This document shows, piece after piece, positions 1 through 8,545 of a stretch of DNA of 64,000 nt. The stretch lies in assembly GCF_013778305.1 (NCBI RefSeq), contig NZ_JACEIC010000002.1, positions 623,708 through 687,707 on the forward strand, read 5' to 3'. The notes below the pieces were generated by a model, which ran no database searches, was not told where the DNA came from, and saw nothing but the letters and a program-made list of their open reading frames with translations. Origin of the DNA: Nocardioides agri (GTDB lineage Bacteria; Actinomycetota; Actinomycetes; Propionibacteriales; Nocardioidaceae). How positions within the stretch are numbered: the stretch's first letter is position 1; each line of letters opens with the position of its first letter. A program made the position numbers and the translations under genes.

Positions 1-893
1 CCGAGCGGCACCGCCAGCGCGTGCGTCACCTCGAGCGCGGCCAGCTCCCGATGCACCTCGTCAGGCAGCTCCGGCGACTCGCCGACGGTCAGGACGAGCG
101 CACGCTGCTCGTTCCACAAGGTCGGCGCGAGGTCGTGCGCGAGGTCGACGAGCGAGCCGGAGAGCTCGAGCCGGTCGCCGCCGCCGGTGCGGGCGTAGCC
201 GACTCCCGACTGGCCCAGCAGCTGGATCCAGGAGCCCCCGGCTCCGAAACCCTCAACGAGCGGCTGCCGCGTGTGCCGCAGCACCGCCGCCAGCGAGGCG
301 TGGGCCGGCATCGAGGCGCTGCGGACCAGGCGTCGCGCGGCCTCGGCATGGGCGACCTGCTGCACCAGCGCCTCGCGCTCGTACGTCGTCAGGAGGGCGC
401 GCTCGGCCTGCGCGGCGTACCGCTCCAGCAGGCGGCGCTGCCGGGTGTCCGGTCGCCGGCCGTCGGACGGGCGGTCGACCGAGAGGATGCCGACGACGGC
501 GCCGTCGTCGTTGGTGAGCACGGCCAGGAGGCCGTCGGCCGGCCGCCACGCGTCGGCGTGGTCGGTCGGCACCTGCTCGACCTCGACCCAGCGCCCCTCG
601 AGCCCGGCGATCGCCTCGGCCGTGACGAACCGCAGCCGCTCGCCCCAGGCCTCGGCCCGGCTGAGGATGGGCTCGATCACGGAGACCGGGTCGCTCTCCT
701 CGACGTACTCGCGATGCTCCTCCGGACCGGTGTAGGCCAGCGTGACGAGCCGGTCGCCGATGACGACCGACAGCGCGGCCACCTCGAACCCGACCATCTC
801 CGCCACCGACTCCACCATCAGCTGCAGCACGGCGCGCGCCGAGGAGTCCGACCAGGCCTGCTGGTCGGACGTGCTGGCTCCGTCTGGCACCAC
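1..893 (-). CDS. GAF-domain protein, C-terminus outside the window
   Basis: The minus-strand frame is open from a GTG pair at 893/890 to the left edge, so the 3' end is missing. The visible part of about 297 residues begins VPDGASTSDQQ and continues with an alpha/beta sensory region typical of GAF domains (AVLQLMVESVAEMVG, then GVVVGILSVDRPSDGRR-like strands near residue 140). Such domains usually precede a helix-turn-helix or phosphatase module, which is not visible here. The codon pattern is strongly GC3, and competing frames are interrupted or compositionally poor. A TAGGTT hexamer ends 7 nt before GTG 893, which would fit a leaderless transcript. The gene lacks the shared AT-rich element of the neighbouring catabolic genes, so it may be unrelated to them. 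Effector and output are unknown. Confidence 0.6.
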   Translation of the reverse strand, partial: MVPDGASTSDQQAWSDSSARAVLQLMVESVAEMVGFEVAALSVVIGDRLVTLAYTGPEEHREYVEESDPVSVIEPILSRAEAWGERLRFVTAEAIAGLEGRWVEVEQVPTDHADAWRPADGLLAVLTNDDGAVVGILSVDRPSDGRRPDTRQRRLLERYAAQAERALLTTYEREALVQQVAHAEAARRLVRSASMPAHASLAAVLRHTRQPLVEGFGAGGSWIQLLGQSGVGYARTGGGDRLELSGSLVDLAHDLAPTLWNEQRALVLTVGESPELPDEVHRELAALEVTHALAVPL

Positions 894-1182
894 GGTCCGC
901 AACCTATGTCATCGGGATTGGGATGCCGGACATATCGGCACCCCGTCGCGTGGGCTGAGGTGCGCGTGGAGAGACCTCGAGCTCGGGCTATGGCGGTGGC
1001 CTGTGGTTGGCCGCCTGCAGGCAGCAAAGCGGGCAGGGGCAGCTTCCACCGGCGGACGTCGAGCGGAGTTCTCGATCCACCAGGTGAATCAGAATCTCCG
1101 CCGGAACATCCGCGCGCCCGACCGCAGGTCGGCGTCCTCCCGACAGGCGCCGAACAAATGGCGCCCGGGAGGACGGCGACAC
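894..1182. other. Intergenic region without a gene
   Basis: No frame here has a credible start, ribosome site and codon pattern. The overlapping open frames are compositional shadows. It holds the presumed promoter of the leftward GAF gene (around 900-945, with a short inverted repeat TGCCG...CGGCA at about 923-939) and the terminator hairpin of the flavoprotein gene at 1136-1172. Confidence 0.6.
1136..1172 (-). terminator. Hairpin after the flavoprotein gene
   Basis: CCTCCCG at 1136-1142 pairs with CGGGAGG at 1166-1172, and GGCGCC at 1146-1151 pairs with GGCGCC at 1160-1165, leaving an 8-nt loop. It lies just downstream of the stop codon at 1183. There is no clear U tract, as is common in high-GC actinomycetes. 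Confidence 0.55.
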
Positions 1183-2598
1183 TCACCCAGCAGAGCGACC
1201 CAGCCGCGCGCCCAGCAACCGGCCGAGGGTGAGGGCGGGCGTGAGCAGCATGCCGGAGCAGAAGCTGTTGCCGCAGGTGGCGCCGGCGCCGATGACCTCG
1301 CCGACGGCGTACAGGCCGGGGATGGTCGAGCCGGACACCGAGCGGACGGCGCAGGTGGCGTCGATGTCGAGGCCCTGGAAGGTGACGAGCGTGATCGCGT
1401 GGTTGCGGATCGCGTAGAAGGGTGGTGTGGCGATCGGCGAGGGCAGGTGGCGGCGGCCGTGCTCCGGGTCGGTCTGGGCGGAGACGAACGCGTTGTAGCG
1501 GGAGACGGTCGACACGAGACCGGGCGTGGAGATGCCGGCGAGGGCGGCGAGCTCGGCCAGGGTCGGGGCGGCGTGCACACCCGGGCGGGCGTTGGCCATC
1601 GCGCGGACCTCGTCGGGCTCGCGACCGACGACCATCGCGGCCGGGCCGACGGCGGCAGCGAGTGCGGCGTCGTCGAAGACGGTCCAGAACGTCTGGTCGG
1701 GGATGCCGACGAGCGCGCGCTCCTTGGCGTCGATGGAGGGCTCGTCCTCGGCGACCCAGCGGCGGCCGTCGCGGTCGACGTAGATCTCGACCGGTGGGCG
1801 CTCGGAGGTGAGGACCTGCCGGTCGGCCCAGTTCGCCCGCATCGGCGACGCCGGATCGGGGAGCCCTCCGAACGACGGGAGGTGGGTGCCGGCGCCCTGC
1901 AGCGCGGCGCCGACCGACTGGCCGAGCAGCAGCCCGTCACCCGTGGAGGTGCGGGCTGCGGCGGAGACCAGCGGGGCACCCTCGAGCTCGGCGAAGAGCT
2001 CGGGCTCCGCGCCGTACCCGCCCGTCGCGAGTACGACGGACGGCGCGCGGAGCTCGACCTCGGCCCCGTCGCGATAGACCTCGACCCCGACGACGACGCC
2101 CCCGTCGAGCACCAGGCCGGTGACCGGCGTCCGGGTCCACACCTCGACCGACGAGTCGTCCAGCGCCGACTCCAGGACCGCGAGGATCGAGGCGCCCTCG
2201 TCGGTGCCGTAGTAGGTGCGCGCGGTGCGGTAGGGCTCGTGGCCGTGCACGATGCGGGGCGTCTCGGCCGCGAACGCGAAGCCGCGCGCGGCCAGCCACT
2301 CGATCGTGTCCGGCGCGTGGGCGGCGACGAGCGCGATCAGGTCGTCGCGGGCAGTGCCGCGGCTGATCCGCCGGATGTCGTCGAGGTGGGCCTCGGGCGA
2401 GTCCTCGATCCCCCGCTCACGCTGCCGCGTCGTGCCGCCCGCGGCGAGGTGGCCGCCGCTCAGGTGCAGGGTGCCGCCGATCCGGTCGTCCTTCTCCACG
2501 ACCAGCACCCGGGCGCCGAGCGAGGCGGCCTCCAGCGCGACGCTGAGGCCGGCCGGGCCGGCACCGACGACGAGGACGTCGTACTCCCACGACAGCAC
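1183..2598 (-). CDS. FAD-dependent oxidoreductase, fumarate reductase/KstD-like
   Basis: This 471-residue flavoprotein belongs to the FAD_binding_2 family (fumarate reductase, 3-ketosteroid dehydrogenase and relatives). These enzymes remove or add hydrogens across a carbon-carbon bond next to a carbonyl. The dinucleotide-binding motif VVGAGPAGLS is at residues 10-19 and the GG doublet of the FAD fold follows near 41. LATGGYG is near 190, and a C-terminal FAD-closing segment LYAVGEVIGAGATCGNS is present. Translation starts at GTG 2598, only 6 nt from the AT-rich palindrome at 2604-2617, so the mRNA is probably leaderless. It is divergent from the CoA-transferase operon and shares its promoter region. 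The substrate is unknown; reduction or desaturation of a pathway intermediate is likely. Confidence 0.85.
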   Translation of the reverse strand: MLSWEYDVLVVGAGPAGLSVALEAASLGARVLVVEKDDRIGGTLHLSGGHLAAGGTTRQRERGIEDSPEAHLDDIRRISRGTARDDLIALVAAHAPDTIEWLAARGFAFAAETPRIVHGHEPYRTARTYYGTDEGASILAVLESALDDSSVEVWTRTPVTGLVLDGGVVVGVEVYRDGAEVELRAPSVVLATGGYGAEPELFAELEGAPLVSAAARTSTGDGLLLGQSVGAALQGAGTHLPSFGGLPDPASPMRANWADRQVLTSERPPVEIYVDRDGRRWVAEDEPSIDAKERALVGIPDQTFWTVFDDAALAAAVGPAAMVVGREPDEVRAMANARPGVHAAPTLAELAALAGISTPGLVSTVSRYNAFVSAQTDPEHGRRHLPSPIATPPFYAIRNHAITLVTFQGLDIDATCAVRSVSGSTIPGLYAVGEVIGAGATCGNSFCSGMLLTPALTLGRLLGARLGRSAG

Positions 2599-2603
2599 CT
2601 CTA

Positions 2604-2617
2604 GATCATATATGATC
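2604..2617. promoter_or_regulatory. Perfect AT-rich palindrome, divergent leaderless promoter
   Basis: GATCATATATGATC is a perfect 14-bp palindrome between two divergent genes. Each strand contains a TATGAT -10-like hexamer (2611-2616 on plus, 2610-2605 on minus). The hexamers are followed by only 8 nt before ATG 2625 and 6 nt before GTG 2598. It is the most symmetrical of ten related elements in the window and could be both promoter and operator. Confidence 0.7.
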
Positions 2618-2624
2618 GCTGGCG

Positions 2625-3833
2625 ATGTCCTCCTCCACCGCGAACCACGGCCCCCTCTCCGGCCTCCGGGTCGTCGATGCCTCGACGATCCTCGCCGGAC
2701 CGCTGGCCTGCCAGATCCTCGGCGACTTCGGCGCCGAGGTGATCAAGGTCGAGCACCCGAAGGCCGGCGACGGGATGCGGGGCCACGGCCCGTCCGTCGA
2801 CGGCACGCCGATCTGGTGGTCGGAGATCAGCCGCAACAAGCGCACGGTCGCGCTCAGCCTCTCCAGCCCGGAGGGCGCCGAGGTCCTCCGGCGCCTGGTC
2901 GCCACCGCCGACGTGCTGGTGGAGAACTTCCGCCCCGGCACCCTGGAGCGCTGGGGCCTCTCCCCCGAGCACCTCCTCGAGCTCAACCCGCGCCTGGTGG
3001 TCGCGCGCATCACCGGGTTCGGCCAGACCGGCCCGTACGCCGCGCGCGCGGGCTTCGGCACGCTCGCCGAGGCGATGAGCGGCTTCGCGCACCTCACCGG
3101 GCAGGCCGACGGCCCGCCGACGCTGCCGGCGTTCGGCCTCGCCGACTCCATCGCCGGCATCGCCGCGAGCTCGGCGATCTCGATGGCGCTCTACGAGCGT
3201 GAGCGCAGCGGCACGGGCCAGGTCATCGACCTCAGCCTGCTCGAGCCGATCATGGCCGCGGTCGGCCCCGGCCCGTCCGTCTACGGCCTCACCGGCCAGG
3301 TCGGCCAGCGGCACGGCAACCGCTCCACCAACAACAGCCCGCGCAACGCCTACGAGACCGAGGACGGCCACTGGGTCGCGATCTCGACCAGCGCCCAGGC
3401 GATCGCCGAGCGGGTGCTGACCCTGGTGGGGCACCCCGAGGTGATCGACGAGCCGTGGTTCGCGTCCGGGCACACCCGGGCACAGCACGCCGACCAGCTC
3501 GACGGGTACGTCGGCGACTGGATCGGCGAGCGCACCCGCGCCGAGGTGGTCGCGGCGTTCACCGAGGCCGGCGCCGCCGTCGCCCCCGTCTACAGCGCGC
3601 AGGACCTCGTCGAGGACGAGCACGTCCGGGCGACGCAGATGCTCACGCCGGTCGACGACCCGGCGCTCGGCGAGGTGCTGCAGCACAACGTGATGTGGCG
3701 GATGTCCGAGACCCCGGGCGGGATCCGCTTCCCCGGCCGCGCGATCGGCGCCGACACCGACGCGGTGCTCACGGAGCTCGGCCTCTCCCCCGACGACATC
3801 AGCAAGCTCCGCGAGGAGGAAGTGATCCGATGA
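2625..3833 (+). CDS. CaiB/BaiF family III CoA-transferase
   Basis: This 402-residue protein is a family III acyl-CoA transferase, which moves CoA between carboxylic acids through an aspartyl-CoA thioester intermediate. The N-terminal DASTILAGPLACQILGDFGA and EVIKVEHP are the usual nucleotide-binding opening. The catalytic Asp is expected in FGLADSIAG, near residue 170. RNNSPRNAY and a C-terminal R-x-P-A-P-like segment complete the fold. ATG 2625 is chosen because it directly follows the palindromic promoter. The stop overlaps the next start (ATGA), so it heads a four-gene operon with the cyclase, MmgE/PrpD and imidase genes. A plausible role is activation of a dicarboxylic or hydroxy-acid intermediate made by those enzymes. 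Two more CoA-transferases of this family lie in the window. Confidence 0.9.
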   Translation: MSSSTANHGPLSGLRVVDASTILAGPLACQILGDFGAEVIKVEHPKAGDGMRGHGPSVDGTPIWWSEISRNKRTVALSLSSPEGAEVLRRLVATADVLVENFRPGTLERWGLSPEHLLELNPRLVVARITGFGQTGPYAARAGFGTLAEAMSGFAHLTGQADGPPTLPAFGLADSIAGIAASSAISMALYERERSGTGQVIDLSLLEPIMAAVGPGPSVYGLTGQVGQRHGNRSTNNSPRNAYETEDGHWVAISTSAQAIAERVLTLVGHPEVIDEPWFASGHTRAQHADQLDGYVGDWIGERTRAEVVAAFTEAGAAVAPVYSAQDLVEDEHVRATQMLTPVDDPALGEVLQHNVMWRMSETPGGIRFPGRAIGADTDAVLTELGLSPDDISKLREEEVIR

Positions 3834-4624
3834 CCACCCAGGCCCTCCTCGACGCCGTCGCCGGCGGCGTCCGCGTCGTCGACCTCGGCCGCCGCCTGAC
3901 GGTCGGGATGCCGCAGTCGCCCAACCACCCGGCGTACTGGCACGCCCACCCGCGCCGCCACGGCGACATGGTGCGCGCCGACGGCGGCTCGGCGGCCAAC
4001 GACATGATCTCGATGGGCACCCACGTCGGCACCCACATCGACGCGCTCTCCCACGTCTCCCAGGACGGCCGGATGCACGACGGGCTCGGCATGGTCGAGC
4101 TCGGCGTCCACACGATCGAGCCCATGGTCCGGCGCGGCGTGCTGCTCGACGTGCCCGAGACGCTGGGGGTCGAGCGGCTCGAGGCCGGCCAGGAGGTCAC
4201 CGTCGCCGACCTCGAGGCGACCCTGGAGAAGCAGAGCATCGCGATCGGCGCCGGCGACGTCGTGCTCGTCCGCTCGGGCTGGGGCCAGCACTTCGACGCC
4301 GGCGACGGGGACACCTTCCGCGGCCTGAGCACCGGCGTGCCCGGTGTCGGCGAGGCCGGCGCGACCTGGCTCGCGGCCCGGAGCGTGCACGCCGTCGGCG
4401 CCGACACCATCGCGTTCGAGCGGCTCGCCCCGGGCGCCGGCCACGGCCTGCTGCCCGCCCACCGGGTGCTGCTCGTGGAGCACGGCATCTACATCGTGGA
4501 GACGATGGCGCTGGAGGAGCTGGCCGCCGCCGGGATCCACGAGTTCGTCTTCGTGCTCTCGCCGCTGCCGCTCTTCGGCGCCACCGGCTCCCCCGTCCGC
4601 CCGCTCGCCGTGGTGGGCAGATGA
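3830..4624 (+). CDS. Cyclase-family metal-dependent hydrolase
   Basis: This 264-residue member of the cyclase family (kynurenine formamidase and isatin hydrolase type) hydrolyses amide or cyclic-amide bonds using a divalent metal. The signature HVGTHIDALSH (about residues 65-75) supplies the metal-binding His and Asp residues. FERLAPGAGHGLLPAHRVLL, with a second His and a following Glu in VEHGIYIVE, matches the C-terminal part of the site. The start overlaps the CoA-transferase stop and the stop overlaps the next start, both as ATGA. Next to an imidase, it may open a lactam or cleave an N-formyl or carbamoyl group. A lactam-opening step on a pyrrole-derived ring is an inference. Confidence 0.85.
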   Translation: MTTQALLDAVAGGVRVVDLGRRLTVGMPQSPNHPAYWHAHPRRHGDMVRADGGSAANDMISMGTHVGTHIDALSHVSQDGRMHDGLGMVELGVHTIEPMVRRGVLLDVPETLGVERLEAGQEVTVADLEATLEKQSIAIGAGDVVLVRSGWGQHFDAGDGDTFRGLSTGVPGVGEAGATWLAARSVHAVGADTIAFERLAPGAGHGLLPAHRVLLVEHGIYIVETMALEELAAAGIHEFVFVLSPLPLFGATGSPVRPLAVVGR

Positions 4625-6024
4625 GCACGCTCGCCGAGCAGCTCGGCGACTTCGCGACCGAGAGCGCGAAGAACGGCGTCCCCGACGACGTCGCCGCGTC
4701 GGTCCAGCAGCGGGTCCTCGACGTCCTCGGCCTGTGCGTCGCGGCCCACCGGCTGCCGACCAGCGCCGCCGCGGTCGCGCACGTGCTCGACCAGGGCGGT
4801 CACCAGCAGGCGACCGCCGTCGGCCTGACGACGAAGGTGACCGCCGCCCAGGCGGCCTTCGCCAACGGCGTGCTCGCCCACTCCCTCGACTACGACGACA
4901 CCCACCTGCCGTCGGTGCTGCACCCGAGCGCCAGCGTCGTGCCGGCCGCGCTCGCCGCGGCCGAGCACGTCGGCGCCACCGGCGAGCAGGTCGTGCGCGC
5001 CATCGCGGTCGGGCTGGAGGTCGCCGTACGCCTCGGCATGGCGGGGTACGACGAGCAGCTCGGCAACTCGGTCTTCTTCGAGCACGGCCAGCACGCCACG
5101 TCGATCACCGGCGCGATGGGCTCCGCGGTCGCCGCGTCGCTGCTCTACGGCAGCGACCCCGTCCACGCGCTCGGCCTGACGGCCTCGATGGCGTCGGGCG
5201 TCATCGAGGCCAACCGCACCGGCGGCACCGTCAAGCGCCTGCACTGCGGCCTCGCGGCGCAGGCCGGCGTGACCGCCGCCCAGCTCGTGGGCCGCGGCTT
5301 CACCGGCCCGCCGACCGTGCTCGAGGGCCGCTTCGGCTTCTTCGAGGCGTGGCTGCACGGCCAGTTCTTCCCGACGGCCGTCACCGACGGCCTCGGCACC
5401 GCGTGGTCGGTACCCGGCATCTTCTTCAAGCCCTACCCGGCCAACCACTTCACCCACACCACGGTCGATGCCGGACGCGCCTTCCGCGAGCGCGGCGTCA
5501 CGCCGGAGCAGGTCGCGTCGGTCGTCGTCGGCGTGGCCGGCGCGACCGCGCGCACGATCGGCGAGCCGATCGAGGTGAAGCGGGCGCCCGAGACCGGCTA
5601 CCAGGCCCAGTTCTCGGGACCGTTCGCCTTCGCCGCCGGGCTGCTCGGCGGTGGCGGCCTCGGCACCGGCCTGGACGACTACACCGACGCGCTCGCCCAG
5701 GACGCGGGCCGTCGAGCCCTGATGGCGAAGGTCGCCGTCGTCGCCGATGCCGAGTGCGACGCGATCTATCCCTTCCAGTTCCCGGCGGTGGTCACCCTCA
5801 CCACGACCGCGGGAGACGTGCTCGTCGAGAAGGTGCTGACCAACCGCGGCGGGCCCGCCCGGCCACTGAGCGACGACGAGCTCACCACCAAGTTCCGCGA
5901 CAACGTCGCCGGCCGGCTCGACGACGCCGCCGCGGACGCCGTACGGCGGGCCGCTGCCGACCTGCGCCACGCCGCCGACGTCACCACCCTGCTGTCCCCG
6001 TTGAGCAAGGAGTTCCGCGCATGA
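4621..6024 (+). CDS. MmgE/PrpD family protein
   Basis: This 467-residue protein is in the 2-methylcitrate dehydratase / cis-aconitate decarboxylase family. Members dehydrate, hydrate or decarboxylate branched tricarboxylic acids without an iron-sulfur cluster. The family signature HSLDYDDTHLPSVLHPSA is near residues 90-107, GTVKRLHCGLAAQAG is near 200, and the substrate-binding FFKPYPANHFTH is near 270. It is translationally coupled on both sides. A second, more distant member is at 17298-18623. In this operon it could add or remove water from an alkylated maleate- or citrate-type acid. The exact substrate cannot be read from sequence. Confidence 0.88.
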   Translation: MSTLAEQLGDFATESAKNGVPDDVAASVQQRVLDVLGLCVAAHRLPTSAAAVAHVLDQGGHQQATAVGLTTKVTAAQAAFANGVLAHSLDYDDTHLPSVLHPSASVVPAALAAAEHVGATGEQVVRAIAVGLEVAVRLGMAGYDEQLGNSVFFEHGQHATSITGAMGSAVAASLLYGSDPVHALGLTASMASGVIEANRTGGTVKRLHCGLAAQAGVTAAQLVGRGFTGPPTVLEGRFGFFEAWLHGQFFPTAVTDGLGTAWSVPGIFFKPYPANHFTHTTVDAGRAFRERGVTPEQVASVVVGVAGATARTIGEPIEVKRAPETGYQAQFSGPFAFAAGLLGGGGLGTGLDDYTDALAQDAGRRALMAKVAVVADAECDAIYPFQFPAVVTLTTTAGDVLVEKVLTNRGGPARPLSDDELTTKFRDNVAGRLDDAAADAVRRAAADLRHAADVTTLLSPLSKEFRA

Positions 6025-7487
6025 GCGACCTCGACCTGATCATCACCAACGTCTCGGTCGTCGTGCCGGGAGAGGCAGAGCCGCAACCCCTGGACATCGG
6101 CGTGAAGGCCGGCCGCATCGCGCGGCTCGAGGCCGACCTCGACCCGGCCGTCGCCGAGCAGGTCGTCGACGCCGGCGGCAAGGTGGCGTTCCCGGGCGTC
6201 GTCGACGCCCACCAGCACTGGGGCATCTACAACCCGCTGTCCGAGGACGCGGTCAGCGAGAGCCGCGCGTCCGCCCAGGGCGGCGTGACGACGGCGCTGA
6301 CCTACATGCGCACCGGGCAGTACTACCTCAACAAGGGCGGACCGTACGCCGAGTTCTTCCCCGAGGTGCTCGAGCTGACCGACGGCCGCGCGCACGTCGA
6401 CTACGCCTTCCACCTCGCGCCGATGAGCCAGGGGCACATCGCGGAGATCCCGGACCTCGTCGCCGAGCACGGCGTCACGTCGTTCAAGATCTTCATGTTC
6501 TACGGCGGCCACGGCCTGCACGGCCGCAGCACCGACCAGAGCTCCTTCCTGATGACCCCCGAGGGCGAGCGCTACGACTACGCGCACTTCGAGTTCGTGA
6601 TGCGCGGCGTCCAGGAGGCGCGCCAGAAGTTCCCGGAGATCGCCGACCAGATCTCGCTGTCGCTCCACTGCGAGACCGCCGAGATCATGACGGCGTACAC
6701 GAAGCTCGTCGAGGAGGACGGCACGCTGACCGGGCTGCCGGCCTACTCCGCCTCGCGGCCCCCGCACTCCGAGGGCCTCGCCGTCACCATCGCGGCGTAC
6801 CTCGCGCACGAGACCGAGCTGCCGACGATCAACCTGCTGCACCTCACCTCGCGCAAGGCCGTCGAGGCGGCGCTGCTGATGGCGGACGCGTTCCCGCACA
6901 TCGACTTCCGGCGCGAGGTCACCGTCGGGCACCTGCTCGCCGACTGCGACACCGCGCACGGCGTCGGCGGCAAGGTGAACCCGCCGCTGCGGCCGCGCGA
7001 GGACGTCGAGGCGCTGTGGTCCTACCTCATCGACGGCAAGATCGACTGGGTCGTCTCCGACCACGCCTGCTGCAAGGAGGAGCTGAAGTTCGGCGAGCCC
7101 CAGGACGACGTGTTCCTGGCCAAGTCCGGCTTCGGCGGCGCGGAGTACCTCCTCGCCGGCATGGTCTCCGAGGGCTCGCGCCGCGGCGTCCCGCTGGGCC
7201 GGATCGCCGAGCTCACCGCGACCAACCCCGCGCGCCGCTACGGCCTCGGCGCCTCGAAGGGCTCGCTCGAGCTCGGCAAGGACGCCGACATCGCGCTCGT
7301 CGACACCACCGTCACCTGGACCGTGCGCGCCGAGGACTCCGAGTCGACCCAGGAGTACACGCCCTTCGAGGGCGCCGAGCTCACCGCGAAGGTCACGGAC
7401 ACGTTCGTCCGCGGCCACCGGGTGATGACCGACGGCGTGGTCGGCGGCGAGCCCGTCGGCCGCTACCTGCGCCGCCCGACTGCCTGA
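6021..7487 (+). CDS. Dihydropyrimidinase/imidase-like amidohydrolase
   Basis: This 488-residue amidohydrolase belongs to the hydantoinase/dihydropyrimidinase/allantoinase group, which opens cyclic imides, hydantoins and dihydropyrimidines. The binuclear metal site is visible as DAHQH at 62-66 and the carboxylatable lysine in SFKIFMF (K156). Further ligands are the His of SLHCET near 230, the His of LLHLTSRKA near 275 and the Asp of VVSDHACC near 350. The length matches the family. It is the last gene of the operon, overlapping the preceding stop. Imidases of this group hydrolyse maleimides and succinimides, so an attractive role is opening alkyl-maleimides released from a tetrapyrrole. Hydantoinase activity on another substrate is the main alternative. 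Confidence 0.87.
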   Translation: MSDLDLIITNVSVVVPGEAEPQPLDIGVKAGRIARLEADLDPAVAEQVVDAGGKVAFPGVVDAHQHWGIYNPLSEDAVSESRASAQGGVTTALTYMRTGQYYLNKGGPYAEFFPEVLELTDGRAHVDYAFHLAPMSQGHIAEIPDLVAEHGVTSFKIFMFYGGHGLHGRSTDQSSFLMTPEGERYDYAHFEFVMRGVQEARQKFPEIADQISLSLHCETAEIMTAYTKLVEEDGTLTGLPAYSASRPPHSEGLAVTIAAYLAHETELPTINLLHLTSRKAVEAALLMADAFPHIDFRREVTVGHLLADCDTAHGVGGKVNPPLRPREDVEALWSYLIDGKIDWVVSDHACCKEELKFGEPQDDVFLAKSGFGGAEYLLAGMVSEGSRRGVPLGRIAELTATNPARRYGLGASKGSLELGKDADIALVDTTVTWTVRAEDSESTQEYTPFEGAELTAKVTDTFVRGHRVMTDGVVGGEPVGRYLRRPTA

Positions 7488-7573
7488 CCGCCGTCAGCCA
7501 GTCCCCCGTGCGACGCGTCGCCGGTCGGCCCACTGCACACCGGCCGGCGGCGCGTCATCCAGCCTCGTCGTTC

Positions 7574-7640
7574 ACCGTCGAGTGACGCGGTTTGGCCCTC
7601 AGAACCCCATCCTGGGGGCCAATCCACGTCACTCGACGGT
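7574..7640. repeat. Nested inverted repeat between convergent genes
   Basis: ACCGTCGAGTGACG at 7574-7587 is a perfect inverted match to CGTCACTCGACGGT at 7627-7640. The stems continue inward with few mismatches (GGTTTGGCCC against GGGCCAATCC). The right arm overlaps the last codons and stop of the VOC gene. It may act as a bidirectional terminator. The loop side shares the string GCGGTTTGGCCCTCA, with two differences, with the element at 58501-58590, so these may be copies of one small intergenic family. Confidence 0.6.
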
Positions 7641-8528
7641 CTCGACGACGAGGTGCACGATCTGGTGCGGCGAGGTCACCACGGCCGCGCAGGTCGCCCC
7701 GAACGGCGCCAGGTCGACCTCGACCGGCTCCGCGGCCGACGCGCCCGGATGGGCGAGGGCGCGACGGCGTACGGCGTCCAGGTCGGTCGTCGTGACCACG
7801 ACGCCGACCAGCCCGCGCCGGTCGAGCCCGCCGCGGCCCAGCAGCGAGCCGCCCGCCGACGCGGGCAGGCCGTAGTCGACGAGGTTGAGGTAGGGCTGGT
7901 CGCGGGCCGGACCGACCGTCGACGACCGCACCCGCAGCCGCTCGGCGGAGCCGACCATGGCACTGAAGGACGGGTCGTCGAAGGAGTACTCGTAGACGAC
8001 GTCCCAGCCGAGGACGTCCGCACAGAAGGCGAGCGACGGCGCCGCGTCGCCGAGGGGCAGCGAGATGCTGCACACCTCGCTCACGATCCGGTCGCGCACC
8101 TGCGCGAAGCCGGTGAAGAAGTCGCGTGGCCCGCTGAGCAGCGCGGTCACCGTGCCGTCCGGGCCGGCCAGGTGCGCCTCGCGGAATGAGCCCTCGGCCA
8201 GCTCGTAGGCCGCCTCCGACGCCTCGACCTCGTAGCCCAGGCCGCGGGCGTGCGCGACGGCGGCGTCGAGGTCGGGCGCATAGAAGTCGACGACCCGGAG
8301 CGCGTCGCGGTCGAGGCGGGTCGCCTCGTCGCGCACGGCATACGCCGGCGGCGGGTCGGTCCGCAGCACCAGGGCGCCGGCCCACACGCCCGGCGTCCGC
8401 AGCGCGACGACCTCACCACCGAGCGCCGAGGTGCGCCCGGCCTCGACCATGCCGAACACCGCGGCCAGCCGGGCGACGTGCTCGGCGAGGACCGAGGTCG
8501 AGAAGAGTGGTCCGAAGAGACGCGGCAC
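7629..8528 (-). CDS. VOC-family protein with two glyoxalase-fold modules
   Basis: This 299-residue protein has two beta-alpha-beta-beta-beta modules of the vicinal oxygen chelate fold. One covers about residues 1-130 and the other about 145-270. The second contains SISLPLGDAAPSLAFCADVLGW and HIVHLVVE-like strands. Some VOC proteins are extradiol dioxygenases, others isomerases, lyases or binding proteins. A full His/His/Glu metal triad is not obvious to me, so catalysis is not assured. GTG 8528 directly abuts the AT-rich element, consistent with a leaderless transcript divergent from the reductase at 8546. The substrate is unknown. Confidence 0.7.
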   Translation of the reverse strand: MPRLFGPLFSTSVLAEHVARLAAVFGMVEAGRTSALGGEVVALRTPGVWAGALVLRTDPPPAYAVRDEATRLDRDALRVVDFYAPDLDAAVAHARGLGYEVEASEAAYELAEGSFREAHLAGPDGTVTALLSGPRDFFTGFAQVRDRIVSEVCSISLPLGDAAPSLAFCADVLGWDVVYEYSFDDPSFSAMVGSAERLRVRSSTVGPARDQPYLNLVDYGLPASAGGSLLGRGGLDRRGLVGVVVTTTDLDAVRRRALAHPGASAAEPVEVDLAPFGATCAAVVTSPHQIVHLVVETVE

Positions 8529-8540
8529 GTATATATCATC
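8529..8540. promoter_or_regulatory. AT-rich shared element, divergent promoter
   Basis: The minus strand reads GATGATATATACGT into GTG 8528. The plus strand offers TATCAT at 8534-8539, six nt before ATG 8546. Both genes would be leaderless or nearly so. It matches the common core found at nine other promoters. Confidence 0.6.
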
Positions 8541-8545
8541 GCATC

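Noticed and set aside
742..2604. Long plus-strand open frame of 620 codons opposite the flavoprotein gene
   Set aside because: It is an antisense shadow: Arg/Gly/Ala-rich with no domain, while the opposite strand carries a complete flavoprotein with clear motifs. High GC creates such frames throughout the window.
4344..6020. Upstream extension of the imidase frame
   Set aside because: The frame is open through the MmgE/PrpD gene by GC bias, but its translation is Arg/Pro-rich. The real start ATG 6021 overlaps the preceding stop.
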